Of a DNA stretch of 64,000 nucleotides, positions 1 through 8,024 are shown one piece after another. Both the position numbers and the translations under genes were made by a program. This DNA comes from Halobacillus aidingensis (GTDB taxonomy: Bacteria > Bacillota > Bacilli > Bacillales > Halobacillaceae), in contig NZ_FNIZ01000001.1 in NCBI RefSeq assembly GCF_900104185.1, forward strand, positions 253,374-317,373. Direction: 5' to 3'. Within the stretch, counting starts at the first letter, position 1, and the number at the start of each line of letters is the position of its first letter. Under the pieces are notes generated by a model, which had not been told where the DNA came from, did not search any database, and saw nothing but the letters and a program-made list of their open reading frames with translations.

Positions 1-117
1 ACTTTCATTCATGTAAGAAATACAGCCCTCCCGATCGACAACGACAATACAATGTTCCACATTTCCAAACAACGTCTCAAGTACTTGATTCCGGTAATCC
101 TCAAGCATGGAAAGCAT
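1..117 (-). CDS. PAS-domain regulator, N-terminal fragment
   Basis: This is the first 39 codons of a gene that runs off the left edge. The chosen ATG (115-117) has AGGAGG seven bases upstream; an alternative ATG at 122 is in another frame and lies too close to that ribosome site. The residues (start MLSMLEDYRNQVLETLFGN, then a stretch like CIVVVDREGCISYMNES) look like the beginning of a PAS sensor domain, as in sigma-54-dependent activators such as RocR-type proteins or in sensor kinases. Which of these it is cannot be told from the fragment. A CcpA-type cre site lies just upstream, suggesting carbon-catabolite control. Confidence 0.55.
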   Translation of the reverse strand, partial: MLSMLEDYRNQVLETLFGNVEHCIVVVDREGCISYMNES

Positions 118-148
118 CCCATACCCTCCTCTTTCTTCCTATTTAATA

Positions 149-162
149 TGATAGCGTTTACA
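149..162 (-). promoter_or_regulatory. cre-like site (CcpA operator)
   Basis: On the minus strand the sequence reads TGTAAACGCTATCA, a full match to the catabolite-responsive element TGWAARCGYTWNCA. It lies 32 bases upstream of the PAS-regulator start, where CcpA binding would be expected to repress. Binding is inferred from the motif only. Confidence 0.55.
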
Positions 163-223
163 AACTCATTTATTAAAAGTCTATCAGAAGACCCCCACAC
201 ATACTAGATACAACCTAAAAAAT

Positions 224-264
224 ACCGTACCAGGTCATCCATATTCTGGATGACCTGGTACGGT
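224..264. repeat. 17-bp-arm palindrome, likely terminator
   Basis: Two perfect 17-base arms (224-240 and 248-264) with a 7-base loop, core GTACCAGGTCAT. It lies just past the M48 protease stop and may end that transcript. The same core recurs at 2178-2203 and 3509-3534, so it belongs to a small dispersed palindrome family. Confidence 0.6.
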
Positions 265-280
265 AAATATTGTAAGTCTG

Positions 281-1555
281 TTATTCTTCTTTCATATCAA
301 TGCCCTGATAAGACTCAAGCATATGGATGCGTTCCATCATTGTCGGATGTCCGTAGCGTAAATATTTGACGAGCGCAGGCGGGTGGACGTCGCTCAACCC
401 GTTCACCGTAAGCTCCTGGAACGATCCAATCGCCCCATCCGGATCCTGGGTCATTTCAATCGCGTACTGGTCGGCATCTGTTTCGGCATTCCTTGAAATG
501 GCAAGCTCCACTGGACTTGATAAAAACGAAAGCATCGTCAGGATGAGGAAAAACATCGGCAGACTGGCGATATCCGATACTTTTGTGAAGCCGAGCCTTT
601 CTCCCCATCTACGCGTTGCATACCGCAATAAATGATAGGTGAAGAAAAGTCCAAAGAACGTTGCGACAATAACACCAGCTAAATTCCAATACAAGTGATT
701 CATGACGTAATGACCGATTTCATGCGCCATTATAAACAGCACCTCATTTTCCTGAAGGCGGTTCAGTGTCGTATCCCACAACACGATGCGCAAATTCGAA
801 CCTATGCCGTTCACATAGGCATTCATGCTGTTCGTCTTTTCGGACATATTCACTTCATACACCCGCTCAGCAGGAACGTCTGCTTCATCCGCAAGCGCGA
901 GAATTTTTTCTTCCAGCTGCTTGTCTTGAAGCTCAGTGAAGTCGTTGTAAAGCGGATCGATGACGACCGGCTGTAAGTACATCATGAAAAATAAAAATGG
1001 GATCATGAGCACCCAGGCAATCAGCCACCAGCGTTTTTCGAACTTTTTCATAAGGAAATATAGGACGGTGATGAGAAGCGCCATGATGATGAACCCGATC
1101 CAAAATCCGACCAGCTCATCACGCATCCAGCTGGAAAAGCTTTGTGTGGAAATGCCATATTCTACAGACAGCCACCGTCTCGCATAATCCAACGGAAATA
1201 AAAGAATCGTCGTCAACGTTTGCAGCAGTAAAACGAAGATTGGAATTTGAATGATGCGGAAACGGGAAATCTGCTTGCCGAAATTTTTAAAAACGACCGA
1301 GGCACCAAAAATCATCACACCAAGATAGATGATCCATTCGAGCGGCTCCCCGAGAAAAGATAAGAAGTTCTGATACCGCGAATACTCCTGGCTCAGCTCC
1401 AGTTCCTTTTCCGTCATGAACGTCGCGGGATCCGCGGCCGTTCCTTCATACGCTGGCGGAACTCCTACATCTGTCCACTGAAAGAAATAAAGGCCTAACA
1501 AAAGACCATAAATGGCATACAACACGAGCGTCCAAGTGATGAACTTTTTCTTCAC
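281..1555 (-). CDS. M48-family membrane zinc metalloprotease (Ste24-like)
   Basis: Integral-membrane peptidase of the M48/Ste24 (CAAX protease 1-like) family, 424 residues. About five hydrophobic segments precede and flank the HEIGH zinc motif (about residues 278-282), with the third zinc ligand in the downstream NAETDAD motif. The family cleaves membrane or exported proteins at the cytoplasmic membrane; the substrate is unknown. I chose the GTG at 1553-1555 because GGAGG sits seven bases upstream, whereas an ATG eleven codons earlier has no ribosome site. It appears to be a single-gene unit, followed by a strong palindrome. Confidence 0.85.
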   Translation of the reverse strand: MKKKFITWTLVLYAIYGLLLGLYFFQWTDVGVPPAYEGTAADPATFMTEKELELSQEYSRYQNFLSFLGEPLEWIIYLGVMIFGASVVFKNFGKQISRFRIIQIPIFVLLLQTLTTILLFPLDYARRWLSVEYGISTQSFSSWMRDELVGFWIGFIIMALLITVLYFLMKKFEKRWWLIAWVLMIPFLFFMMYLQPVVIDPLYNDFTELQDKQLEEKILALADEADVPAERVYEVNMSEKTNSMNAYVNGIGSNLRIVLWDTTLNRLQENEVLFIMAHEIGHYVMNHLYWNLAGVIVATFFGLFFTYHLLRYATRRWGERLGFTKVSDIASLPMFFLILTMLSFLSSPVELAISRNAETDADQYAIEMTQDPDGAIGSFQELTVNGLSDVHPPALVKYLRYGHPTMMERIHMLESYQGIDMKEE

Positions 1556-1620
1556 TTCCCCACCTCCGAAAAATAGGACTCGTACCATTGTACGAGCCTA
1601 TGTGAATGACTAGAACCCTC

Positions 1621-2088
1621 TTACCCTTTCACAACGAGATGCGATGTTTCACATGGAACATTCGTTAATGCTTTTCTGAGAAAAGGTGGTCGTACTTCGA
1701 TTTTCTCCATATCTTCTAAGGGGATCCATTGATAGATCAGCCGCTCCCCTTCAAGTCCTTGGAAAGGTCCTTCTCTAAATGTCGGTTCCTTTGTGTTTAA
1801 TAAATAGTAGAAAGCCACCTCATGCATATCATCCCCTCGGTGTTCAAAAAACGTCTCCGCCATCCAAACGGTTCGTTCCACCTCTACGGCATAGCCAAGC
1901 TCCTCTTTCATCTCCCGCATAATCGTATCTTCAGAAGCTTCTCCCAGTTCAATGCCTCCACCTGGCAGCGCCCAATACGAATCATTCACCTGTTTATGTA
2001 AAAGCACATGATCGTTTTCTATCAGTATCCCTGCCGCTCTATAGTTGAACCGCTGCCCATCCACCTTAAACCGAACATCCCTCGCCAT
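1621..2088 (-). CDS. Nudix hydrolase
   Basis: A 155-residue Nudix pyrophosphohydrolase. The Nudix box is intact (GGGIELGE, then REMKEELGY), giving the GX5EX7REUXEEXGU pattern that binds the metal-diphosphate group. The substrate cannot be told from sequence. The ATG at 2086-2088 is preferred over one eight codons upstream because AGGAGG lies seven bases before it. A parS-like 16-mer with two mismatches occurs inside the gene at 1645-1660, probably by chance. Confidence 0.85.
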   Translation of the reverse strand: MARDVRFKVDGQRFNYRAAGILIENDHVLLHKQVNDSYWALPGGGIELGEASEDTIMREMKEELGYAVEVERTVWMAETFFEHRGDDMHEVAFYYLLNTKEPTFREGPFQGLEGERLIYQWIPLEDMEKIEVRPPFLRKALTNVPCETSHLVVKG

Positions 2089-2177
2089 CCAATCACCTCC
2101 TAAAATTCTCATACCCTATAAACTACCACACCCAAAAACCAAACTCCTGCATCGATTGATTAACATATCCAAATATT

Positions 2178-2203
2178 GTTGTACCAGGTCATACATATAT
2201 TGG
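2178..2203 (+). repeat. Left 26-bp inverted repeat flanking the nuclease gene
   Basis: Begins GTTGTACCAGGTCATACAT. It matches the reverse complement of 3509-3534 at 25 of 26 positions, so the pair brackets the secreted nuclease gene. Confidence 0.75.
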
Positions 2204-2220
2204 TAAAAAGAACAACAAAA

Positions 2221-2246
2221 AACCGGACCATGATGGTGGTCCGGTT
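2221..2246 (-). terminator. Rho-independent terminator of the nuclease gene
   Basis: Ten-base stem AACCGGACCA/TGGTCCGGTT with a short loop, followed on the minus strand by a T-run; 15 bases past the nuclease stop. Confidence 0.8.
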
Positions 2247-2261
2247 TTTGCCTTGATCCTT

Positions 2262-3380
2262 TTACCATATCTGTTCAACATATTCTGGGTGGTCGATGAA
2301 TGGATTTCGATTTCCCTGGTAATCATTAAAAATGACTTCATTTCGGTTTCGTTCAAAGTCGTCAACGGGGTCCTGCGCATGCCATTCCTTCAGCACGGAA
2401 AGCCTTCCTAAGTATGGACCGCTCGTCCCTACATAATCGGCAATTTCTAAATCCAATTCTCCCTGATCCCCTTCATAACGGACGGCCATATAGAAAATCA
2501 TTCGGGCGACGTCCCCTTTTACCGCGTCGCGAGGTTCCCAGGAATCTCCGTCATAATAAGTGCCCGGCGCTTCGTAAAAAGCAGATCCCCCTTCATCAAA
2601 ATCCAGATTCCCGCGAGCCGAATTGACTGTTACATCTGTAGGACGAAGATGGTGGATATCTGTACCTGCACCCATCGACGTTCCGAAATCCCCATGTGAC
2701 TTCGCCCATACGTGCTCACGGTTCCAGTCATCGACATAACCACCGTTGTCATACTTGCTGTAGGACTTTCCGGAGTATAAAAGCAATACATTGTTCGAGT
2801 TTGATGGATCTTCATCTGTATGACGCAGCGCATCCCAGACGTTGGAATAAGAAAGCTCGGTATGGTCATCAATGATCTCATGCAGCGATTGTTTCAATGC
2901 ATAACCGGACAAACCTTCCGCATCTTGATAGTAGCTGCCTGTGTATGTACTTCCATCGTCATCACCGCTTCCGCCATCATCCGTAGAAACTTTGGATAAC
3001 GATGTCACATATTCAATTCCCTGGTGAGCGAAATAATCATCCCTCGTACCATCTATTCTAATTTTCCTCCCCATCAGCCCCGGGTTGTTTTGCAGGCCGT
3101 ATTCACGACGATATTCTGAATCCAACTTCACAAAAATCATGTCGTCCACCTGAGTTTCGGAAGCATCATCCGCTACTGCTAGAGCATAATCACTCGTGAA
3201 ATTGCTCTGCTCAACCGTATCAATGCCTACAGGAACCCCTACAATATACCCTTCTACCGCTACATCTGTTCCATTCGGTGTGTACAAAGCATCGCCTACG
3301 GTTATCGTTCCAGCAGCCTGAACACCATGGGCAGATAAAATAAAGACAAGACTAAAAACGAAAACAACCATCCTTTTCAA
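2262..3380 (-). CDS. Secreted endonuclease I-family nuclease with N-terminal OB-like (DUF6359) domain
   Basis: 372 residues. A signal peptide (LKRMVVFVFSLVFILSAHGVQAAG, shown here only by its ends LKRMV and VQAAG) is followed by a DUF6359/OB-like domain at about 25-130, an acidic Gly/Asp linker, and an endonuclease I catalytic domain at about 155-370. That domain shows the conserved NREHVWAKSH and DIHHLRPTD motifs, the His/Asn metal-binding core of the EndA/Bsn family. It resembles the B. subtilis extracellular ribonuclease Bsn with an added N-terminal domain. I chose the TTG at 3378-3380, which has AAGGGAG upstream and starts directly at the signal peptide. Expected to degrade extracellular nucleic acid. 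Near-perfect 26-base inverted repeats flank the gene. Confidence 0.85.
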   Translation of the reverse strand: MKRMVVFVFSLVFILSAHGVQAAGTITVGDALYTPNGTDVAVEGYIVGVPVGIDTVEQSNFTSDYALAVADDASETQVDDMIFVKLDSEYRREYGLQNNPGLMGRKIRIDGTRDDYFAHQGIEYVTSLSKVSTDDGGSGDDDGSTYTGSYYQDAEGLSGYALKQSLHEIIDDHTELSYSNVWDALRHTDEDPSNSNNVLLLYSGKSYSKYDNGGYVDDWNREHVWAKSHGDFGTSMGAGTDIHHLRPTDVTVNSARGNLDFDEGGSAFYEAPGTYYDGDSWEPRDAVKGDVARMIFYMAVRYEGDQGELDLEIADYVGTSGPYLGRLSVLKEWHAQDPVDDFERNRNEVIFNDYQGNRNPFIDHPEYVEQIW

Positions 3381-3508
3381 ATCAAACACTCCCTTGATAG
3401 AAATGAGACCTTCGCCTACCTCTTCCATGCCGGGTCGTAATTTCCTTCAGCTAACCACAAAATTAATACAAACCTCACAGGCCTTTTACGCTGCGTATAT
3501 AATAATTC

Positions 3509-3534
3509 CAAAATATGTATGACCTGGTACAACA
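3509..3534 (-). repeat. Right 26-bp inverted repeat flanking the nuclease gene
   Basis: Inverted partner of 2178-2203 with one mismatch in 26. It lies 129 bases upstream of the nuclease start. Confidence 0.75.
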
Positions 3535-3574
3535 AAAAAAGGAAAATTATTTTGTGAAATACTGAACAAAGGGG

Positions 3575-3603
3575 TTGTTTTTCTAAATGAACCGTTTTAT
3601 AAT
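3575..3603 (+). promoter_or_regulatory. Sigma-A promoter of the NADH oxidase gene
   Basis: TTGTTT (3575-3580) and TATAAT (3598-3603) separated by 17 bases. The predicted start (about 3610) is directly followed by the Rex palindrome. A partial Rex-like sequence, TTGTGAA with a degenerate right half, lies upstream at 3552-3569. Confidence 0.7.
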
Positions 3604-3617
3604 AAAAACATATTGAA

Positions 3618-3637
3618 CATGTGAAATGTTTCACATG
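3618..3637 (+). promoter_or_regulatory. Rex operator
   Basis: CATGTGAAATGTTTCACATG: two perfect 9-base arms around TG. It contains TGTGAA-N4-TTCACA, the core of the Rex consensus TTGTGAAW4TTCACAA. Rex is the NADH/NAD+-sensing repressor. The site lies just after the -10 box and before the ribosome site, so binding would block transcription until NADH rises. Confidence 0.75.
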
Positions 3638-3658
3638 TACTTTCAAGGAGGATCTACC

Positions 3659-5020
3659 ATGAAAATTGCTGTTATTGGAAGCACTCACGCAGGTACCGCT
3701 GCGGTTACAAATATGGCGAAACTTTACCCTGAAGCAGACATTACGGTTTATGAACGAAATGACAATGTATCCTTTTTATCTTGTGGTTTAGCGTTATACG
3801 TCGGTGGAGTCGTCAATGATCCGCAGGGGCTGTTTTATTCTTCCCCTCAAGAGCTGCAAAACCTTGGTGTGACGATGAAGATGCAGCATGACGTGGAACA
3901 CATTGATACAGTCAGAAGAACGATTGAAGCTACAAACCTTGTCACAGGTAAAAAAATTCACGACACGTACGATAAGCTCATCATGACGACAGGTTCCTGG
4001 CCGGTCACCCCTCCCATCGAAGGTATCGGGCTTGATAACATCTTGCTTGCGAAAAACTACCACCAGGCAAACACCATCATCGAGCGTGCGAAAGACGCGC
4101 AAAAGGTGACGGTCGTCGGCGCCGGATATATCGGGGTCGAGATTGTTGAAGCTTTTGAAAAAGCAGGCAAAGACGTGACACTCATCGATGGTGCAGGTCG
4201 AATCTTGAATAAATATTTAGATGAAGAGTTCACCACTATGGTTGAAAATGATTTCAAAGCACGCGGCATTGAGCTAGCTATGAACGAAACAGTCCAGCAT
4301 TTTGAAGGAACCAACGGATCTGTTTCTACCGTCACAACAAACAGTGGAACGTACGAAACGGACCTTGTCATCCTTTGCGTCGGCTTCCGTCCAAACACGG
4401 ATTTATTAAAAGGAAAAGTCGATATGCTTGATAACGGCGCGATTAAAGTCAATGAATATATGCAAACGAGTGACCCTGAAATTTTCGCTGCGGGTGACTG
4501 TTGTGCCGTTCCTTACAATCCGACAGGCGGACACATGTATATTCCACTTGCAACGAATGCCGTCCGTATGGGGACATTAGCCGCCCGCAATTTAATCGAA
4601 CCGACGATGAAACACGTCGGAACACAAGGCACATCCGGACTTCACATTTTCGATCTAAACATGGCTTCCACTGGACTTACGGAAACATCTGCTCAACTTT
4701 TAGGCATTCATGTGAAAAACATCACAATCGAAGACACTCATCGCCCAGCGTTTATGCCGACAGCAGAAAAAGTGATGCTGAAAGTAACGATCAACCCTGA
4801 TTCCCGCCGCATCCTTGGTGCACAAGTCATTTCCAAAGCGGACGTGACACAATCCATCAACACGATGAGCGTGTGCATTCAAACAGGCATGACGATCGAC
4901 GAACTAGCGTACACGGATTTCTTTTTCCAGCCCCACTTCAACCAACCGTGGAACTTCCTGAACAAAGCTGGTCTTGAAGCACAGTCCCAGGAGTCACAAC
5001 GACTACCTGAACTTGTATAA
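3659..5020 (+). CDS. nox: NADH oxidase (H2O-forming) / CoA-disulfide reductase family flavoprotein
   Basis: 453 residues. Two-dinucleotide-binding-domain flavoprotein: N-terminal FAD motif (MKIAVIGSTHAGTAA), redox-active Cys42 in SFLSCG, NAD-binding motif VVGAGYIGVE near 150, FAD motif IFAAGDCC near 280, and a dimerisation domain ending in FFFQPHFNQPWNFLN. The single Cys42 fits both H2O-forming NADH oxidases and CoA-disulfide reductases; the C-terminal FFFQPHFN motif and the length favour the oxidase. It would regenerate NAD+ by reducing O2 to water. The start at 3659 has AAGGAGG seven bases upstream. The Rex operator supports a role in NADH balance. Single-gene transcript, ended by the hairpin at 5028-5051. 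Confidence 0.85.
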   Translation: MKIAVIGSTHAGTAAVTNMAKLYPEADITVYERNDNVSFLSCGLALYVGGVVNDPQGLFYSSPQELQNLGVTMKMQHDVEHIDTVRRTIEATNLVTGKKIHDTYDKLIMTTGSWPVTPPIEGIGLDNILLAKNYHQANTIIERAKDAQKVTVVGAGYIGVEIVEAFEKAGKDVTLIDGAGRILNKYLDEEFTTMVENDFKARGIELAMNETVQHFEGTNGSVSTVTTNSGTYETDLVILCVGFRPNTDLLKGKVDMLDNGAIKVNEYMQTSDPEIFAAGDCCAVPYNPTGGHMYIPLATNAVRMGTLAARNLIEPTMKHVGTQGTSGLHIFDLNMASTGLTETSAQLLGIHVKNITIEDTHRPAFMPTAEKVMLKVTINPDSRRILGAQVISKADVTQSINTMSVCIQTGMTIDELAYTDFFFQPHFNQPWNFLNKAGLEAQSQESQRLPELV

Positions 5021-5027
5021 TAAATGA

Positions 5028-5051
5028 CCCCCATGGATGAATCCATGGGGG
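5028..5051. terminator. Bidirectional terminator
   Basis: Eleven-base stem CCCCCATGGAT/ATCCATGGGGG between the converging NADH oxidase and small ORF, with short T-runs. Confidence 0.75.
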
Positions 5052-5056
5052 TTTGA

Positions 5057-5242
5057 CTATTTTCGCTTATCCAATTCTTTTCTATATCGTTTCATCCTTC
5101 TCAAATCCTTGCCAAGCTCATCCAGCGGAATACCATCAACAAAAGAATCCTTGAACAACATGTCAGCAAATTTTTCGTCATTGATCGACGGACCTCGTCT
5201 GACTTGATTTGCTCGGATGTCCGCTATGAACGCCACCTCCAT
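5057..5242 (-). CDS. Small basic protein of unknown function
   Basis: 61 codons, not recognised. The C-terminal third is strongly charged and helical (LDELGKDLRRMKRYRKELDKRK without its last two residues is the key part). The ATG at 5242 has only a weak ribosome site (TAGGA). It lies on its own between the bidirectional terminator and threonine aldolase, with no overlapping gene, which favours a real small gene over a shadow frame, but proof is lacking. Confidence 0.4.
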   Translation of the reverse strand: MEVAFIADIRANQVRRGPSINDEKFADMLFKDSFVDGIPLDELGKDLRRMKRYRKELDKRK

Positions 5243-5283
5243 GGGTTATTTCCTATCTATACCCTATTCATGAAAAGATAATC

Positions 5284-6306
5284 CTAATACTGATAACGGG
5301 AAATGATCACATCAATGACCTGGTCTATGTCTCTTTCACTCACATCATAATTTGTGACAAACCTGACTGTAGTCGGGCCGAAGGGCACCGCAAGAATGCC
5401 GTCTCCTTCGAGTTTATGTAAAAAGGATTCGGCCGTCTCTCCCAGTCCATCCACATGAACGAGCACGATATTCGTTTCCACTTTTTCAATCTTCAGCCCT
5501 ACTACATGCTGAAGGCCGTTCGCCAGCTGCCTTGCATGCGCGTGGTCCTCCGCTAGCCGGTCCACCATCTCGGTCAAGGCCACATACGCAGGTGCAGCAA
5601 CCATCCCGACTTGGCGCAACCCGCCGCCGAGACGCTTTCTCCATTTTCGCGCTTTTTTGATAAAATCATAGGAACCGGCAATGATTGATCCTACCGGTGC
5701 TCCCAACCCTTTCGACAAACACACCTGCACCGTATCGGTTTGATCAGCGTACCGGTGCAATGAAATTCCTGAGGCGACAGATGCATTGAACAAGCGTGCA
5801 CCATCGAGATGGACGGGTATCCCTTCTTCTCTCGCCACTTCATAAATCGCCTGCATATTTTCAAGCGGCACGACAACGCCCCCCGCTTTGTTATGCGTGT
5901 TCTCGAGGCAGATCAAGCTCGTTTCCGGAAAATGAATGTCGTCCGGCCGAATCGCGGCCTTCACATCTTCAGGATCCATCACCCCACGTGTCCCTTGAAT
6001 CGTCCGTGGCTGCACCCCAGCAAGTGCCGACATCGACGCACCTTCATATAGAAAAAGGTGGGCGTTCGCTTCCAGAAGCACTTCATCCCCAGGGCTGCAG
6101 TGGGTCAAAACGGCAATCTGGTTTCCCTGTGTTCCACTGGTCACAAACAATGCCGCCTCTTTCCCGAGCATTTCCGCCGCCTTGTCTTCAAGCTTTTTCA
6201 CAGTAGGATCTTCTTCATACACATCATCCCCGACATCTGCTTCAAACGCTGCCTGACGCATCGCCATCGTCGGTTTGGTTACGGTATCACTTCTTAAATC
6301 AATCAT
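5284..6306 (-). CDS. ltaE: Low-specificity L-threonine aldolase
   Basis: 340-residue PLP enzyme (fold type I, beta-eliminating lyase group) that cleaves L-threonine or allo-threonine to glycine and acetaldehyde. Visible features are MIDLRSDTVTKPT at the N-terminus, the family motif HLDGARLFNA (about 166-175) whose Asp contacts PLP, and the Schiff-base lysine in SKGLGAP (K199). The start at 6306 has AAGGAGGGG upstream; an in-frame ATG 33 codons earlier has neither a ribosome site nor family similarity. It stands alone and provides glycine or degrades threonine. Confidence 0.9.
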   Translation of the reverse strand: MIDLRSDTVTKPTMAMRQAAFEADVGDDVYEEDPTVKKLEDKAAEMLGKEAALFVTSGTQGNQIAVLTHCSPGDEVLLEANAHLFLYEGASMSALAGVQPRTIQGTRGVMDPEDVKAAIRPDDIHFPETSLICLENTHNKAGGVVVPLENMQAIYEVAREEGIPVHLDGARLFNASVASGISLHRYADQTDTVQVCLSKGLGAPVGSIIAGSYDFIKKARKWRKRLGGGLRQVGMVAAPAYVALTEMVDRLAEDHAHARQLANGLQHVVGLKIEKVETNIVLVHVDGLGETAESFLHKLEGDGILAVPFGPTTVRFVTNYDVSERDIDQVIDVIISRYQY

Positions 6307-6391
6307 AAGTACCCCTCCTTTTTTTCTATTGTACGTAAATTCTTCAGCGTTTGGAAAGCAATAGCGGTGGTGGCGGATACTAAAATATCGT

Positions 6392-6483
6392 TGTCGAATT
6401 CTCAAGTAGTTTTGTCGAATACTAAATTTACGCTGTCGAATTCTTAAATAGTTTTGTCGAATACTAAATTTATGCTGTCGAAT
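6392..6483. repeat. Five TGTCGAAT boxes at exact 21-bp spacing
   Basis: TGTCGAAT begins at 6392, 6413, 6434, 6455 and 6476, each exactly 21 bases from the next. The spacers alternate in two types, giving a 42-bp higher-order unit (6377-6418, 6419-6460, 6461-6500). The array lies between the threonine aldolase and symporter genes, about 90 bases before the symporter start. Two helical turns per repeat would put all boxes on one face of the DNA. Confidence 0.85.
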
Positions 6484-6575
6484 TCCTTAATAACTTTTTC
6501 CTCTTGTACTAAAACGCTTGCAAGTGAGATACTCTTTTTCATGGTCATATGTTAAAGAAAGAAAGGATCTTACCC

Positions 6576-7916
6576 ATGGAACAACTAACCAACGTATTCA
6601 TAGAGATTAATAGCTTTTTATGGGGACCAGTCATGCTGATTTTCCTGCTTGGGACCGGCGTATGGCTGACATTTCAACTGCGCTTCATTCAGGTCCGCTC
6701 CCTTGGACAAGGATTCAAGCAGACGTTCGCACCCCTTTTCAAAAAAGAAAAAACAGAAGGCATCCACTCCTTCAAGGCGCTTGCGACCTCAATATCCGCC
6801 CAAGTCGGGACAGGAAACCTCGCTGGTGTCGCCACCGCCATCGCAGCTGGCGGTCCCGGGGCGATTTTCTGGATGTGGATCAGCTCCTTCTTCGGGATGG
6901 CAACGATTTTCGCAGAAGCCGTTCTCGCTCAGCTTTATAAAGTGAAAAAAGGAGACCAGGTCCACGGCGGTCCTGCGTATTACATCCGGGACGGGCTTGG
7001 CAGCAAGTGGCTCGCCGGATTCTTCGCCATTGCCATCATCATCGCTCTTGGATTTGTCGGAAATATGGTCCAGTCCAATGCGATTACGACCGCGATGAAC
7101 GAAGCGATGGGATCAAGTTCCACAACGATTAACCTCGGCTTAGGAGTTGCCGTCGCCTTTTTCATCGGTCTCATTCTATTCGGAGGCATTACTCGGATTT
7201 CGTCCTTTGCAGGAAATGTCGTCCCTGTCATGGCCTTGCTCTATATCATTGGAAGCCTCATCATTATGGTGAACTTCTGGGACCAGGTTCTTCCGACACT
7301 GCAGCTCATCGTCCAAGCCGCTATCAGTCCTGAGGCAGCTGGCGGTGGTGTCCTCGGTGCCACAATCAAAGAAGCGATTCGCTACGGAATTGCACGCGGG
7401 CTCTTTTCAAATGAAGCCGGCATGGGATCGACTCCACATGCCCATGCGATCGCAAACGTCAAGCGCCCTTCCCATCAGGGACTCGTCGCGATGGTCGGTG
7501 TTTTCATCGATACCGTCATCATCTGTACTCTGACCGCCATGGTTATTTTGACTACAGATGCCCATCAAACAGACCTTCAGGGTAGTGCGATTACACAAGA
7601 AGGGTTTGCACGCGGACTCGGAGAATTCGGCATTCCATTCATCGCCATCTGCCTCTTATTCTTTGCCTTCACAACGATCCTCGGATGGGCTTATTTCGGG
7701 GAAGTGAACGTGAAGTTTTTGTTCGGTGAAAAAGGAGTTCCTTTATACCGTGGCATAGTGTTGATTTTCATTGTGGCAGGTTCGCTTGTCCAAGTGGATT
7801 TTGTGTGGCAGATGGCCGACACGTTCAATGCGCTTATGGTACTGCCGAACTTGATTGCCATTCTTGCTTTAACTAAAATCATTAAGAAAACATGGCAACA
7901 AGATCAACTTGACTAA
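6576..7916 (+). CDS. alsT: Sodium:alanine/glycine symporter (AGCS family)
   Basis: 446 residues, about ten membrane segments. Family signatures include SAQVGTGNLAGVATAIAAGGPGAIFWMW in the N-terminal half (positions 75-102) and the AGCS-typical SNEAGMGSTPHAHA near 285. It imports alanine or glycine with sodium, apt for a halophile. The ATG at 6576 has AAAGG nine bases upstream; the upstream ATG at 6549 has no ribosome site. A terminator follows immediately. The unusual 21-bp array lies just upstream. Confidence 0.9.
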   Translation: MEQLTNVFIEINSFLWGPVMLIFLLGTGVWLTFQLRFIQVRSLGQGFKQTFAPLFKKEKTEGIHSFKALATSISAQVGTGNLAGVATAIAAGGPGAIFWMWISSFFGMATIFAEAVLAQLYKVKKGDQVHGGPAYYIRDGLGSKWLAGFFAIAIIIALGFVGNMVQSNAITTAMNEAMGSSSTTINLGLGVAVAFFIGLILFGGITRISSFAGNVVPVMALLYIIGSLIIMVNFWDQVLPTLQLIVQAAISPEAAGGGVLGATIKEAIRYGIARGLFSNEAGMGSTPHAHAIANVKRPSHQGLVAMVGVFIDTVIICTLTAMVILTTDAHQTDLQGSAITQEGFARGLGEFGIPFIAICLLFFAFTTILGWAYFGEVNVKFLFGEKGVPLYRGIVLIFIVAGSLVQVDFVWQMADTFNALMVLPNLIAILALTKIIKKTWQQDQLD

Positions 7917-7941
7917 AAAGACCGGCGACAGCCGGTCTTTT
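7916..7941 (+). terminator. Rho-independent terminator of the symporter gene
   Basis: AAAAGACCGGC/GCCGGTCTTTTT stem with GACA loop and a T-run. Confidence 0.85.
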
Positions 7942-8024
7942 TTTGTAAACATCTAGTAAAAAAGGAGGGGAGGAGCTTCAGGAAAGCGTATATATAGGAG
8001 GAGGTCTTGAAAGGAGCGATCGCT

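Noticed and set aside
9-200. 63-codon minus-strand frame at the left edge
   Set aside because: Its start is out of frame with the well-placed ribosome site; the PAS frame starting at 117 fits better.
1645-1660. TGTTTCACATGGAACA as a parS site
   Set aside because: Two mismatches to the consensus and inside a Nudix gene far from the parB cluster; chance cannot be excluded.
6484-6548. cre-like AAAACGCTTGCAA before the symporter
   Set aside because: Three mismatches to the cre consensus; not reported as a site.
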